This document shows positions 41,010 through 52,985 of a stretch of DNA of 64,000 bases, piece after piece (position 1 is the stretch's first letter; each line of letters starts with the position of its first letter). Source of the stretch: Marisa cornuarietis (Eukaryota > Mollusca > Gastropoda > Architaenioglossa > Ampullariidae). The DNA lies in NCBI GenBank assembly GCA_004794655.1, contig SMMW01000524.1:2038501-2102500 (forward strand), read 5' to 3'. Made by a program: the position numbers and the translations under genes. The notes beneath the pieces are model-generated. The model did not search any database. It was not told where the DNA came from and saw nothing but the letters and a program-made list of their open reading frames with translations.

Positions 41010-41471
41010 GTGAACCGGCCGCTGACGATGAAGAAGGACGGTATCCAGACGCGGAATCGCAAGATGTCCACCAAATCCAAGAAGAAAGGCAAGGGAGGGA
41101 TGGGGGCCATGGACCTATTGAGGGACAAGCCCTTCTCCAACTTCCCCGCCCCCAACTTCAGCCCCGCCATGCCGCCGTCCATGTCCCCCTACATGACGTC
41201 CCAGGGACTGGGCTCCATGGGTGGTGGTTACCTCACCCATCATGCCAGCACGCACCCGGCGCACCACTCGGCGCACCACCACCACCATCATCACCACCAC
41301 GCTGCCGCACAGATGGGGTCGCTGGGCGGCGGCCTGGCCATGGGCGGAGGCTTCAACCAGTTCCAGTCCTCGCTGCAGTCGTCGTTCCCTTCGTCGTTTA
41401 GTAGCATTCCCAACATCTCCTCATCTGGTCTCAACCTCTCCACTTCCAACATGGTGGGCGCCATGGCGTAA
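41010..41471 (+). CDS. GATA2/3: GATA transcription factor, last coding exon with stop
   Basis: Terminal coding exon of 153 codons plus TAA, after a TGGTTGCAG acceptor. It starts in phase 0 with [20 protein letters not shown], the basic region that follows the C-finger in GATA1/2/3 proteins and contacts DNA. A Lys/Gly-rich stretch (KSKKKGKGG) follows. The rest is a low-complexity Met/Pro/Ser/Gly tail with a run of nine His encoded at 41274-41300 by mixed CAC and CAT codons. The last residues, NMVGAMA, resemble the SMVTAMG end I recall for vertebrate GATA2/3, which supports this stop as the natural one. An in-frame ATG at 40983 is intronic and not a start. Together the three exons give 243 complete codons (48, 42 and 153) plus one split codon; the protein lacks only its N-terminal part in this window. 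Confidence 0.97.
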   Translation: MNRPLTMKKDGIQTRNRKMSTKSKKKGKGGMGAMDLLRDKPFSNFPAPNFSPAMPPSMSPYMTSQGLGSMGGGYLTHHASTHPAHHSAHHHHHHHHHAAAQMGSLGGGLAMGGGFNQFQSSLQSSFPSSFSSIPNISSSGLNLSTSNMVGAMA

Positions 41472-41890
41472 GCGGGCCCTGCACGCAGCATAGTCAAACG
41501 CTTCTGCTGACGTCATGAGCATTGGCGACACGCGCCCCTCCTCTCGTCACCTCTAACCCCGGGGGTCACCTGTTTCGGTCTCCAAGTTCTCCGCTCGTTT
41601 GCGCAGGGGAGGAGTCCAGGACCTGCATCACATCGCCCAGGGGGTAGTGGGGGAAAAAACTGGGAGGGATAGGGCGGCTGTGGACACAAGGGCATTGTGG
41701 ATAAAGACTGTGGATACAGACTGTGGATAAAGACTGTGGATATAGACAACATTTCATCAACTTTGTTTACATGGTGACGCATGTTTACATAACTGAGTGA
41801 TGGTGATCTCCATCGAACCTACAGGCCGATTCGGACTAAGACGGATTAAGCTCCAATTTGTGGATGACAATAAAATATCCGGACTTTTCT
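41472..41890 (+). other. Probable 3' UTR of the GATA gene
   Basis: Follows the TAA directly and runs to the first AATAAA. The true 3' end is unproven. Other AATAAA words farther on (for example near 44030 and 47815) could serve longer forms. Confidence 0.5.
41869..41874 (+). terminator. Candidate polyadenylation signal AATAAA
   Basis: First AATAAA after the stop codon, with T- and GT-rich sequence about 80-140 bases downstream. Position and context fit a proximal poly-A site. Confidence 0.5.
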
Positions 41891-42494
41891 CGCTTAATGA
41901 GAAACATTTGGGAAAAAAAATTTAATGGTGGATGCCGAGTAGCAGACGTATCAGGTTTTTTTTCATATCAGAGTTAGGCAAGGAGCGTTTTCTTTTTATT
42001 TTGTGTTTTCCCCATTGTGTAGGGTCGGCAGCAACTTTTCTCTCTGTAACACGAGTCTGTATCTAAGGTGCGAACCCAAAGCTGAGTCCTTCCTGACTAC
42101 CCGCCTCTAAAGACTTTACACCCCGGACAAACCTAAGCTGGACAGGCGATGGCAGCAGACGGTAAAATACCGTTGATTTCTGCTTCGTTAGCAGACGACT
42201 GCATGACTAGGGACGGGGATGAAGAGGAACTGATAATGTTTTTATCCACTTGAATGGCTGTAGGCACAGACACTGTGTAAAAATGCTGTTAGCGTGTCAC
42301 TCAGTCACCATCGTGTCAATGACATTCACTAACGTGTCATTAATATTCACCTACTATTAATAATACGATATTCCTACGATGGCTTGAACATATCAGGCCT
42401 GCATCGTTAAGAGGAGTCGGACAACTCTTGCTGGGTCTTGGACACACCAAGCTGTCGCACAAGACTAAGCAACATTTTGCTGGTTTTGTTTCTG

Positions 42495-42789
42495 CTGCAG
42501 CTTGGTATGTTGGCCTTTAGACCTGCCAGAGAGACTGTAGGGCCCACTAGTCACTGCAGCTTGGTATGTGGGCCTTTAGACCTGCCAGAGAGACTGTAGG
42601 GCCCACTAGTCAATGCAGCTTGGTATGTGGGCCTTTAGACCTGCCAGAGAGACTGTAGAGCCCACCAGTCCCTGCAGCTTGGTGTGTGGGACTTTAGACC
42701 TGCCAGAGAAACTGTTAGTCCCACCAGTCCCTGCAGCTTGGTGTGTGGGACTTCAGACCTGCCAGAGAAACTGTTAGTCCCACCAGTCC
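42495..42789. repeat. 59-bp minisatellite, five copies
   Basis: Five head-to-tail units of exactly 59 bp start at 42495, 42554, 42613, 42672 and 42731. Each opens with CTGCAGCTTGGT or a one-base variant. Units 1-3 share GTAGGGCCCACTAGTC-type ends, while units 4-5 share GTTAGTCCCACCAGTCC ends, so the array has two subfamilies. It lies about 1 kb past the GATA stop codon. Confidence 0.95.
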
Positions 42790-44392
42790 CTGCTGCTGCC
42801 TCAAAGACAAGTTATCAATGAGATCCATTACTGAAGACTACAGAAACGTTAAGGGGGTGGGGGGAACTACTAAAACTCTTTTAAAAGAATTTTCTGTATG
42901 AGTCATTGTTATTACTAGAGGTTAATTTTACATGTAAAACACTTAAAAAATACACCTACCCCATCACGCAGCCAAGTCTACTTCAATGTCCTTCCAGAAA
43001 AAAATGTCCTCTGACCTTTGCGTGGTAGGGCAGAGGCTGGGGCAAAAAAAAGGGGAGTAACTCCCACCCAAGGAGAGGTTTCGAGTAAGCAAGCAGACAA
43101 GACCTGCGTGATAGCCATTTTTTTTTCTCTCTCTCTCTCTCTCTCTCTTACTGTGTGTGTGCGTGCGTGCGTTCGTATGTCTGGGGCAGCAGTAGGTCTG
43201 GCGTCGCCCGAGTTCGTCCTAGACCCTTCAGCGACGGAAACGGATCTGATTTCTCTCCCCTGGCAGTTGAAGGGGCTGACGGTACGGAACATTGCACGTC
43301 TGACCTGGCTACCCACCACCCCTACAACACCTACCACACCTCCTCTCTGTCCTTGTGGTCTCCGCCGACCGCCAGACAAATTTCTTGCCGCTGTCTCCGC
43401 GTAAAAGCCGTTCAACAATTATTTTGCTGTTATGCTGTGCTACCGCTCCCTCCCCGCCCCCCACTTCCCTCTAGAACGAGACCTAATGCTTCACAGTAGT
43501 AAGAACTAATTTAATAGTTAAACAGCTATGTTTATTTAGTAAACACTACATTGCATCTGTAGGAAAACAGTTTATGGTGTCCTATCCTCACTCTCCCTCC
43601 TGCAACCCCTCCTCTCTCTCTCTCTGTAAAAGAAATTGAAGATGTGATGACGGCAATAGCAGCAGCGATGTGATCCTGACAGTTAAAGGGGTTAAAGTAG
43701 TAAAAGTACGCGGAATGTCGATTTTTGTCGGATCGACTGATGTTTCACTTCGGTTGTCAGAAGTGATGGTGTAGTTGGCGACATCTGACGCCCAGCTTCG
43801 CCTCACCTTCTCCCCAACTGTTCATTTTTCACCAGCTGCCAGCCACAGAGCTAAGCGCTGCGTGGTCTGCCACAAAGTCTCTCGGTGATGGAGGATAGTG
43901 AGGGAACGGGACAGAAAAGACAGGGATTTACAGATATATTATTGTCAATAACTGTTGTTGCTCTGACTTAGACTAAAATTAGGTTTGAAGGTGGGGGGGG
44001 GGAGGTATAAATGTGCTCTGAAATAAAGTATCTGTTCAAAATTTTAAAAAATGTCTACCTGTCCTGGCTCATCTCTTTTGAAGACTATAGTCACCCCGGG
44101 TGCGTCGCTCTCCTGCGCAGGCAAGAAAAAAGATCCAAGGGACGTCGTGCCCTGCGAGCAGAAGCAGTGAACCGCTGAGGTACCCGGTACTCCTGTGGGT
44201 TGCCACGGATCACTGACAGGCTTCCGTGCGTCGCCACTGTGACTCGGGGACTTGCCAGTTGTCCAGACTCAATTCAACAGGGTGAACTGGGGGGAAGGGG
44301 CAGTGGGAGGAAGGAAGGAAGGAAGGAAGGACACACCAAAGGACTAGAGCCAACGGAGACTCGACACCTTTAACGCAACGAAACTGCAATCA
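42790..44392. other. Intergenic stretch, no gene seen
   Basis: Mostly unique sequence with a CT/GT tract near 43126-43160, a G-run near 43992, an AATAAA near 44030 and a GGAA tetranucleotide tract at about 44311-44331. Open frames here (up to 146 codons, minus) are unrecognised and pass through simple repeats. Confidence 0.6.
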
Positions 44393-45060
44393 TTAGTTCA
44401 AAATAACCGTGGTTTTTTTGTGCTCGCGTGTACTGTTGGGTCCCCTGCTGGCCCAACGGTTTGCAAAAATTACTGAGTCGTCGCTTCTGATCTTGGTAGT
44501 GTCCAGGTAGAAGTCGATAAGATATGAGTGCTCACCTTTTCGTGACACTTCATCGATAGGACGATCGCCAAAATTAATTTTTTTTTTAATGGGAGACACC
44601 TCATGACGTAGCAGGAACAGGGGTCAGGCATCGTCGAGGATATTTTCAAGGGCTTTGTTGCAAACAGAACAGTGCAAAGTAAGCATTAATATGAAGTTAG
44701 CGTGCGTGAGTCCCTGGCCCTAAATCAAGTATTAATCAAGAAACAGCAGGCAGGCTTGTCTGTTTTTATATGGAAGTTGTTACCGTAATGCTTCTGTAAA
44801 GCGGCCCCTACGTCTCGCACCTTGGATGAGATTGGTGAGGGCTTATCAGCCACATCGAAAATCTCACTCACTTGCTCTTGTTTGTCAAGTTTCACCTCCA
44901 AATTATCGAGTCTTTTGATTGTTTCTATTTTACTGTTTTCAGGAGCATTATTCAATTTCCCTTCGTTCAGTTTCCATCGTTTGTTTTGTTGCATTAGGCT
45001 TGAATTCTCATTCATGAGCTCATTTACTTTGTGAAACAGTTTATCAAAACTCTCCTAGAT
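44393..45060 (-). pseudogene. Possible LINE ORF1-like remnant
   Basis: Two minus-strand open segments lie in the order expected of a LINE ORF1. The upstream one (about 45055 down to 44725) reads as a Lys/Glu/Asn-rich, probably coiled-coil stretch (FDKLFHKVNELMNENSSLMQ, then KRLDNLEVKLDKQEQ). The downstream one (44599-44393) reads like an RRM-type ORF1 core (SYLIDFYLDTTKIRSDDSVI...). About 125 bases of non-matching sequence separate them. The resemblance is from memory of ORF1 style, not a clear family signature, and no adjacent reverse transcriptase is seen. Chance open frames are the alternative. Confidence 0.3.
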
Positions 45061-48000
45061 TACAAGCTTCTATATTGTGTCCTCTCATCCTCCTATGACG
45101 AGGTCAGGGTAGGTAACACATCACGTGACCAAGCACACCCCGTTTTACTCCGACTGTGCAGCAAGAAGAAAAAGTGTGTTGATGGGTGGATAGCCTTAGC
45201 TTGGCAGTGATGCAGTCAAGGAACTATTGCCTAGTCCTCCTAGATGCTCTGAATGTTAGAGAATAGAAATGTTATGAAGAAGGCGAGGGGTTTGAGGTAA
45301 GGTCAGATGCTTTCAAAAACGAGCGCAGAAGAGGGTGGTTGACGCGTGAGTACCGCAACAAAGCTGAATTCTGCCGAACAGTTCGTAAGAGGATAACGCG
45401 GTCTCTTCTCAGTAACCGTCGCTTGATTTTGCATGACGGAAGGAGGACAGGATGTCTGGCGGCTTAATGTGTACAGGAACAGCGGATCGGATCACAGGGC
45501 TAAGCATTGTTATATCCCGTGATAACACGGGACGAACTAGCTGTTGACTTTTTCCGGCAAAGAGAACGAGCGAGGGAGCGAGAGAGAGAGAGAGAGGTCA
45601 GTGGACCAGATATACATTTTAATGAGTTAACGACACGAGGAAAGCACCATGTTAGTCGTCTGCCATCCCTGCATGTTTTGCACGTGAAGAGTCTGGACAT
45701 CATTACGCATCTCCCCACCCCTCATTCCCACCCCTCAGCCAACTTTCCCGTCACCTAGATGACCAGTCAGTCTGGTTCTTGGTATGACCTAGGGAGGGAA
45801 TTAGCTTCAAATATTCTCTCGGCTTATAATCGGCTTCTTGAAGATAAATACTAATTTATCACGGTCGTGGTTTACAACAAAGATTTGTTTTTCCGGACCG
45901 CAGACTCCATCCCTAACCCTCCCAGCCTGTTAAGAATGTACTCAGCAAAAATAAACCACTGACATATATTTTAATGTTTAAAAATGGACTGCATGGTATA
46001 ATGTAAATATACAATGGGGGATATTATATTTTTAAAATTATGCACCTTCACTGTTGTTTCTACTGCTGGTTAAAGCCTGATTGCAGGGCTGGGGTAAACA
46101 AATCAGAAATACCGCAAAATCAGAAAACTAATAAAGCTGACGTCCTCGTGACGAGGGCACTCTCATAACTATAATGATTGGTGCACGTGCCCACAGTTTG
46201 GCTATTTATAAATATGACATAACTGTACGACAAATGACGAATTCGTCACAAAGGGCGACCTATAGCCAGTTTTTTTTTTCGAGTGCATTGTTGCACTGTC
46301 TTGGACTGCCATTTGTTTTCAGTTCTTCATTTCAGTAATTTGAAAGTTGAAAAACTTGCTGTGTATACGATCTATAATGTATACTGCACCATTATTTCTG
46401 CAACTCCGACGTGCATAAGATGTAATATTTATGCAATTCCTTGTTACGCACTCATACCTTGGTCGACTGTTCTTTTTTCAAATTGTTATTGCATAGCTCG
46501 TGTTCATATGAGCCGACGTACACACTGGGCTCACGTGTGACGTACTAGACGTATTTATCAAACCGCTTTTGTACATGAACCTGATTATGACACGTCACGC
46601 ATGCTCTCTTAACAACTTTTCTTTATTTTTTAAAACTTATTTTTGGTTCTCAATTTTTAATTTCTGCCCGGTTCCATTCCTTCTTTTTTGTCTTGCCCGA
46701 CTTTGTTTTAACATGAAAGAAAAGTTCTTGTCTATGATATTATTCCCCCACCCCACCCCCACCCCCATACATTCACCAATACCGTTTGTCGTGTATGTCC
46801 GCGACAGCGGAAGATCTAGTCGTTCAAAGATTTGCATTGTCCTCTTTGATTTCTGTTAATATTTTGTTTTCTTTCTTTGAAGTGTGTAACTGTTGCCCTT
46901 CCGTATTCTTTCTTTGTTACTTATTAATAATAAGAGAAATATACTAAGAAAGTTTTATGAGCTAGGCATCACCCCAGAACAGCAATGCCACGCGTTTGAA
47001 AATTTTTCGAAAAACAAAAGGATTCTAAAGAAAATATAGAAATCATACGTCAGTATACTGATGAATACAATGTATCAATCACTGGTCTTCAGATGAAAAA
47101 ATAATTTTCTGACTGCTGATTCACTTTGGAGTTTTATGGTCCCCTGCGAGAGTGCACACCACTCTTCAATGTTTATCCGTGAAATAAAATAGTTCAAAGC
47201 CAGTTTACATCTCAATCCTCTCCACTCTGCCAGGGGGACTACTTTTAAAACAGTAAGGCTGCATTATATATCAGTTATTGCTTTGTTCAGGTTTTGTTGT
47301 GTACGGGTGTGTAACTTTATCTGCAGTACACTGCACAATTTCGGTTTTTTTTCGGGAATGGGTTTGCTTTGGAACGACTGCACCCGGGTTGCAGTTCTCA
47401 TATTAAACGCGGTGAATGGAATAAAACTTTCTGTACAATGAATGCGATGCACTGGAATCTAATAAAAAACATGAAATAGTGTGCTAGAGATAAAAGTCTT
47501 GTTTTCTTTTTAAATCACCGTGTGGCTTTGTTCTCAGTTTTTTCTCCACAATGTGACGGTTTGTTAACCTTTTTAAAGATAATTGCACTAAGGAACAAAC
47601 AAGATCATTTTTACAAATAAGTATAAAAATAAATAAATAACAAATATTGTGACACCAGTTTCTACTTCAAAATTAAAATCCATTTTTGTTGAAATTTAAG
47701 TCGTCTGAAACAATTTTTAAAAAATGTAAACACGGCTACACCACTCCTCCTCCGATATTACCTTCAAAATTTCTGTTTAAGCTTCAGTAGAGGGTAACGG
47801 GTCTGGAGGTAGTCAATAAAGGACAGTGTTTCATGTTTATACAGCATATGCTTACATCATGGAAATTCCTTCTATCTCACAAACAAACTCACCCACGCGC
47901 CTGATAATTTTATGTACATTTTTGTTACGGTCCAACGAGTAAACCTTTGCTGCAGTTGTCTTAATGAAGTCGGTGTCTGTTTGAAGTAGGACACTGAGTA

Positions 48001-48589
48001 CGAGTCACTAGGTCTATGATAATGTATACTGGTCTTTTTTGTTCTTCCTATGTACATGTTTAATGGTATGGTTCACGAGTGTCCGTGTACATATAGTTTC
48101 AGTTCTGCTCAAAGGCTGTCATTGTAACAAAGTCAAATATTGTCAGGAATTAAAGATCACAAACTCAAATGTTTTGTCGGGATTTTAATTCTCCAGCAGC
48201 CAAGTCTTTGTCCTTGCCTGTCTTAAATGAATGAAAGAAATATTAAATGAATGACTGTTCCTTGTTTCTTTCTTTCATCTATTTTTCTTCATTCCTTTTT
48301 TTTTTTTTACTGTTTCGTTCTTTGTGTATTCATGCATTGTTAATAGCTTTCACGCCACAATGCACGTGCATTTACAGGGTAGCTTCCAAAGCTTTGCTTT
48401 TCAGTAATTCATTTCTACACAGACATCAGTACGGGATTTAAAATCACGATTCACAGCGCGTGCTGTGAACAAATTCTACACTTTAAAAAAAAATGGAGAA
48501 AAGTTTGCGACATAGGACTAGTATAGTATTGAGTATAATGTCGATACCCTGACCGAGTGTAGTAACACCTGTTGGCAGGGCCTGCCGTC
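45061..48589. other. AT-rich intergenic stretch, no gene seen
   Basis: No recognisable coding sequence on either strand. There is a GA tract near 45575-45597, a C-rich G-quadruplex-type motif at 46745-46766 (minus strand), and scattered AATAAA words, some in AT-rich runs. Confidence 0.6.
46745..46766 (-). other. G-quadruplex-type motif (C-rich on + strand)
   Basis: C-runs of 5, 4, 5 and 5 bases separated by single A bases on the + strand. Confidence 0.55.
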
Positions 48590-48900
48590 GGGGTTTTCTC
48601 CGGGTACTCCGGTTTCCTCCTCGTCACGCTCCCCTCATAGTGCGAAATCAGCTCAAGTAGAAGCACTTTCCCGCCAAAGCAAGCAAGCAACCCCAACAAT
48701 TACTGAGACAGAGAAAGAGACGCGTCCGGTTGGTGGCCGCGACGTTGAAAATCTTCTGCCAAGAGTTCGAATCTCGGCTCCGACATACCTCTTTTTTCTA
48801 GATGTGACATCTCTTTACACGATTGATTGTCGGTGGTTTTCTCTAGGTACTCTGGCTGACTCCTACCTATATATATATATATAATTAAATAATTATAAAT
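48590..48900. mobile_element. SINE-like dispersed repeat pieces
   Basis: Two features suggest short retroposon debris. A B-box-like word GAGTTCGAATC occurs near 48763-48773, as in the T-arm of tRNA-derived SINEs. The phrase TTTTCTCCGGGTACTCCGGT occurs near 48595-48614, with a diverged second form (GGTTTTCTCTAGGTACTCTG) near 48834-48853; I recall this phrase as common in dispersed repeats of molluscs and other invertebrates. A TATATA tail follows. Family and boundaries are not established. Confidence 0.4.
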
Positions 48901-48914
48901 ATATATATATATAA
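48865..48914. repeat. AT-rich inverted repeat
   Basis: TATATA runs on both sides of an AATTAAATAATT centre form a near-palindrome of about 45-50 bases that could extrude as a hairpin. Confidence 0.6.
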
Positions 48915-49149
48915 ATGAGTGTGTGCATACTTGTTCCTACACGCCTACCAGGCCATTGTGTGACATCTCTGCGTTTTGTGTGTCTGTATGTCAAGCACAT
49001 GAGACCGGCTGGTGTTGGGGATAGGCGCTGTATTAATGAGCTGTTTAATATTAAGGTCATGGTATTCAGAGAACAAACGAACACAATGGTGAGATTATTA
49101 AGACACTGAATGCCACAACCGCTAATAACAGACATAAAAAGAAAATAAT

Positions 49150-49215
49150 AATAAGTAATAATGTAAATTTAAATAGCGCTTTACCCCACCATGAAAGTCT
49201 AGCTCAATGTGCTTT

Positions 49216-49274
<59 letters not shown>
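49150..49274. repeat. Dispersed 'ATAGCGC' repeat followed by (AAT)n
   Basis: TAAATTTAAATAGCGCTTTA at about 49164-49183 is followed by an AAT trinucleotide tract (about 49218-49274). The phrase recurs in similar form near 50010 and 52955, which suggests a dispersed element with an AAT-rich end. Confidence 0.55.
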
Positions 49275-49994
49275 CTCAAAACAAAGAGTTCACTGTGTTT
49301 TTCGTTTAGCGTAGCTACTCATGTTAAGAAGGTGGTAGACTCTTAGTACCACCACCAAACTATCACTTCCTAGCCTTCTATTCTTCGTTAATTGTCTTTC
49401 GATAAAGAATGAGACACAGAAGAGCAAGAAACAGCATGACACGGAGACAATACTGATACACATAAACAGGATAATGTGGGTAGAATAATACTTAGACACT
49501 GAAAACAAATATTTAGTACTGAAGCAACATAATATTCTAAGCACAACATCGTGACACCGAAGTACTGCGAAAATATTGCTGTCAAATAAGTCCAGCTCAG
49601 GTGTAAGCACTCTTGATTTGCCAAAATTATTTTACGAGGTTCAAAACAGCTCGTTAGTATTCGAAACTCACGTGGTTACACCTGACATCTTGACCATTCA
49701 TAACTCCTGCAAGAAAGCGAAGACAGCGATAAATAAAACACAAAGTAAAGACTAAGACTAGGCTTGACGGTCTATCAGACTGATTATGTTCTTATCACCT
49801 GGCTGAACTCAGTAGATACAATACTCCATCTCTGGATGAATAAGCCTGTTCCCACCCACCCCTTCCTAGCTCAGGCATGAAAATATCACCATTCACTGAT
49901 AGAGGTCACAACACTAATATCACCAGTTCACACATGCGTTCGTCATCCAGGCTTTAGCCATTGGCAGAAATGTGAACGTATTTTGATAAATAAT

Positions 49995-50065
49995 TATAAT
50001 AATAGTGAAGGTTTTTATAGCGCATATTCACACTCATAGAGAGCATGCTCTTAGCGCTTATCAGG
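49995..50065. repeat. Second copy of the 'ATAGCGC' dispersed repeat
   Basis: AATAATAGTGAAGGTTTTTA then TAGCGCATATTCAC, followed by CTTAGCGCTTATC. It shares the AAT-rich start and TAGCGC core with the copies near 49164 and 52955. Confidence 0.5.
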
Positions 50066-50664
50066 GTTTTTTTTCTCAAAATTGTCTCCAAGATATGGGG
50101 GCAAAAAAGCGAGGAAGTAAAAACCCGAAACAAAGCAAACCAGAACGAGACAAAATTATTTTCCCCATGAGGAAGAAAACCGTGTTTCCGAAAATGACTT
50201 GAAAGCAAGGTAGAAAGAACTTATTCGTCTACAGTAGAGGCTGGAAAAGACGATTTTTTTCTGTCTGTCTCTCTCTCACACATATATATATATACGTGTA
50301 CGCACACGCACACACATGCGCGCGCATGCATTACAAGGAATTCCGATTGAAAGTTTCGTGCTCGTGCATACTAATGAAGAGAGGAGGGGGAGAGCAGCCT
50401 AGGGGTCTCTCTCTCTCTCTGCTCTGTGGCGATCAATATGCAGGGAACGGCAGGTAATGTTTGCCCATCGTTTTGTTGTGTTTCTTTTTGCTCTGTACGT
50501 GTGTCTTTTTTTGACAAAACTCTGAACTTTCTTGCTTGCTTTCGAAGTTTCCATACAAAATATTTACACACTTATGAATTAAACAGCGCCTGTACCTGGG
50601 GGAAAAAATATCGAGCTACCGTTTCACTGAATGCATCTAGAGAGATGTGCGTGCATATGATATT

Positions 50665-50666
<2 letters not shown>

Positions 50667-50723
<57 letters not shown>
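50667..50723. repeat. (TG)28 microsatellite
   Basis: An uninterrupted TG tract of 57 bases. Confidence 0.98.
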
Positions 50724-50728
<5 letters not shown>

Positions 50729-52074
50729 ACCTAATACTGTAACTCTAGTGAAGGCAGTAATATATCACTAAATAAAAACAACAGTGGCTGTAGGTGAGCA
50801 CTGCTCTCCACTCACTGTGTCTCTTCCCTTATCACCCTCCTCCGGCCTGAAAATAAAACACATTTGCACGGAGTAAAAATTTCTTTTTTAATGTCTGTTT
50901 CTGAAGTTCATGTATATTCTGGTTGATTCATTGATTACAATCGTTTGTGCATGGCACACGGCAAACATTAACCAGGGTATGAAGACCATCATCTCAGGAC
51001 AGCGTACCACTAGACACCTAGGGTCGCCATGACTAGAAACTCTCCAGTTACCGTTCGTGATGGGTAGAAGCGGCAAGAAATCAGAGCTGATAAACTCATG
51101 AAGATATAAAAGGTTAATAGAGAAGGCAATGAAAGGAAGAGGAGAAGGGGTGAAGTACTGAGTGGGAGGAAAAGAGGCGGACAGGTGAGACATGTGATAG
51201 GCTTGAGTCAAAGAGTGTGTCGCGTTGTCTGCCCTTGGCTAGCGCCTTGACAATGACTCCTCACGAGCAGTGCGTGAGGCCCTAGCTTTGGTCCCTTGCC
51301 AAGTGCGCCGGCTCCGCCCCACTGGAAACCTGGCACGAGTCAAAAAGCCGATATCGAAGTGACAATAGAGCGAGTGGGGGTGAAGAGAGACGATGGATCT
51401 GTTGTCTGTGCAAAGGGACGACTGGGGGCCTCAAGACGAGCGGGTGCAGACTTCTTACCCACAAACCATCGACCTAACACTGCATACACGTCACCAAACA
51501 ACACATAGAATAAATTATGTCACCGAATATTTCTCTAGTGTATTAGATAAATGTCAGCCCAAAACTTAAAGATAGTGGTCTGATATTTGAGAAGACACAG
51601 TTTCATGGTGTGTCAGCCTCATCATTACCCCAGCGCGGTAGAACCCGTCACAGGGCTTTGCGCATGACGGGACAGACGACCCAGTCCTAGAGAGATACAA
51701 CTCAGTCCAAAATAAAAGCAAGGGCCATCGGCGTTTCACTCGAGGCATTTCCTTTTTCTTTTTTCTTTTCTGTTTTTTTTTTTATTATTATTTGAGCAAA
51801 AATTCGAGATGCGCCAAAGAGTTACAACAGAAGGGGGTGGGAAACTCTTTACTGGGAAGAGGCACTAAGCCCTAGTAGTCTGACGTACCCTTGTTACAAA
51901 GGGTAAACACCCAGGTGCAGACAGCGCCACCTAAACTTCAGGTCCGACAACTCGGTTTTATGGCTGCCTCCTTCGCTTTGCTTCCAGAAGTTCGTACTTT
52001 TTCGTCAAGTACTTGACATTCTATGAAGTATCCGAGTTTGTAACATCGCCAGGCCTGTCTTTAATGAAGTGTAG

Positions 52075-52773
52075 CAGAAGTCCCAAGACAGAGGTAATGT
52101 GGGTCAACAACAAGCAAGAAGCCCCACTTCAGCTACACGGGGAATGTACAGAGACTGACCGCTTCACCTACCTAGGCAGCATAGTCACCAAGGATGGAGG
52201 TGCAGATGAAGATTAAGAAGCAGAATAAATAAAGCCAGGCAAGCATTCCACATCCTGCGACCCATCTGGAATTCCAAGGCATTATCTCAGCATACCAAGA
52301 TCGGCATCTTTCATACGAACATAAAATCTGTCCTTCTATATGGGTCTGAGACATGGCGTGTAACAAACAACATCACCAGGAAGATTCAAACATTCATCAA
52401 CAGATGTCTGCGCCACATCCTAAACATCAGATGGCCCGAGAAGATCTCCAATGCATACCTGTGGGAGAGAGCCAACCAGAAACCTGCCAGCCAAGACATC
52501 AAGAAGCGAAAGTGGGGCTGGATCGGTCACACTCTGCAAAGTCGGCCGAAAATCTAACACGACAAGCTCTGGACTGGAACCCACAGGGGAGGCGCAGGGT
52601 TGGGAGACCCAGACACACGTGGAGAAGATCGGTCCACGGCGAGGCGGAGGCAGCTGGAATGACATGGGCCCCACTGGGGAGGGAGGCCCAGAACCGGGTT
52701 CGCTGGCGTGGTGTAGTTGTGGCCTATGCTCCACTGGTAGCGAAAAGGAATAAGAAGAAAGAAGAAGAAGAAG
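52075..52773 (+). pseudogene. 5'-truncated non-LTR retrotransposon, reverse-transcriptase C-terminal fragment
   Basis: Conceptual translation gives the C-terminal part of an endonuclease/reverse-transcriptase polyprotein. Blocks in order are [118 protein letters not shown] and NRVRWRGVVVAYAP. These match the type often annotated in invertebrates as craniofacial development protein 2-like. A stop and frame change occur after GADED (about 52214) and again after GHTLQSRPK (about 52553), so it cannot make the protein. It lacks the endonuclease and RT core and ends in a GAA-repeat tail at about 52760-52773. Truncation at the 5' end is typical of target-primed insertion. The exact clade is not assigned. 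Confidence 0.85.
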
Positions 52774-52937
52774 TTCCGCAGCCAGTCCGGAGTGCGAGAC
52801 ACACCCAGCAGCCGAGCGGAAGTAGGAGAGGAGTTTGCTCCCTTATGTGAGGTCTCTCGGTAATGGAGCTTAGATTTTTGTCCTGACGAACACACATTCA
52901 AGATGAAAATTTTGGTACCCCTCCTTACCGAACAGTT

Positions 52938-52985
52938 ACTAACAATAGCAATAACAACAATTTATACAGCACCATATCACAGTAT
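52938..52985. repeat. Third, diverged copy of the 'ATAGCGC' dispersed repeat
   Basis: AATAACAACAATTTATACAG followed by CACCATATCAC. Weaker than the other two copies. Confidence 0.35.
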
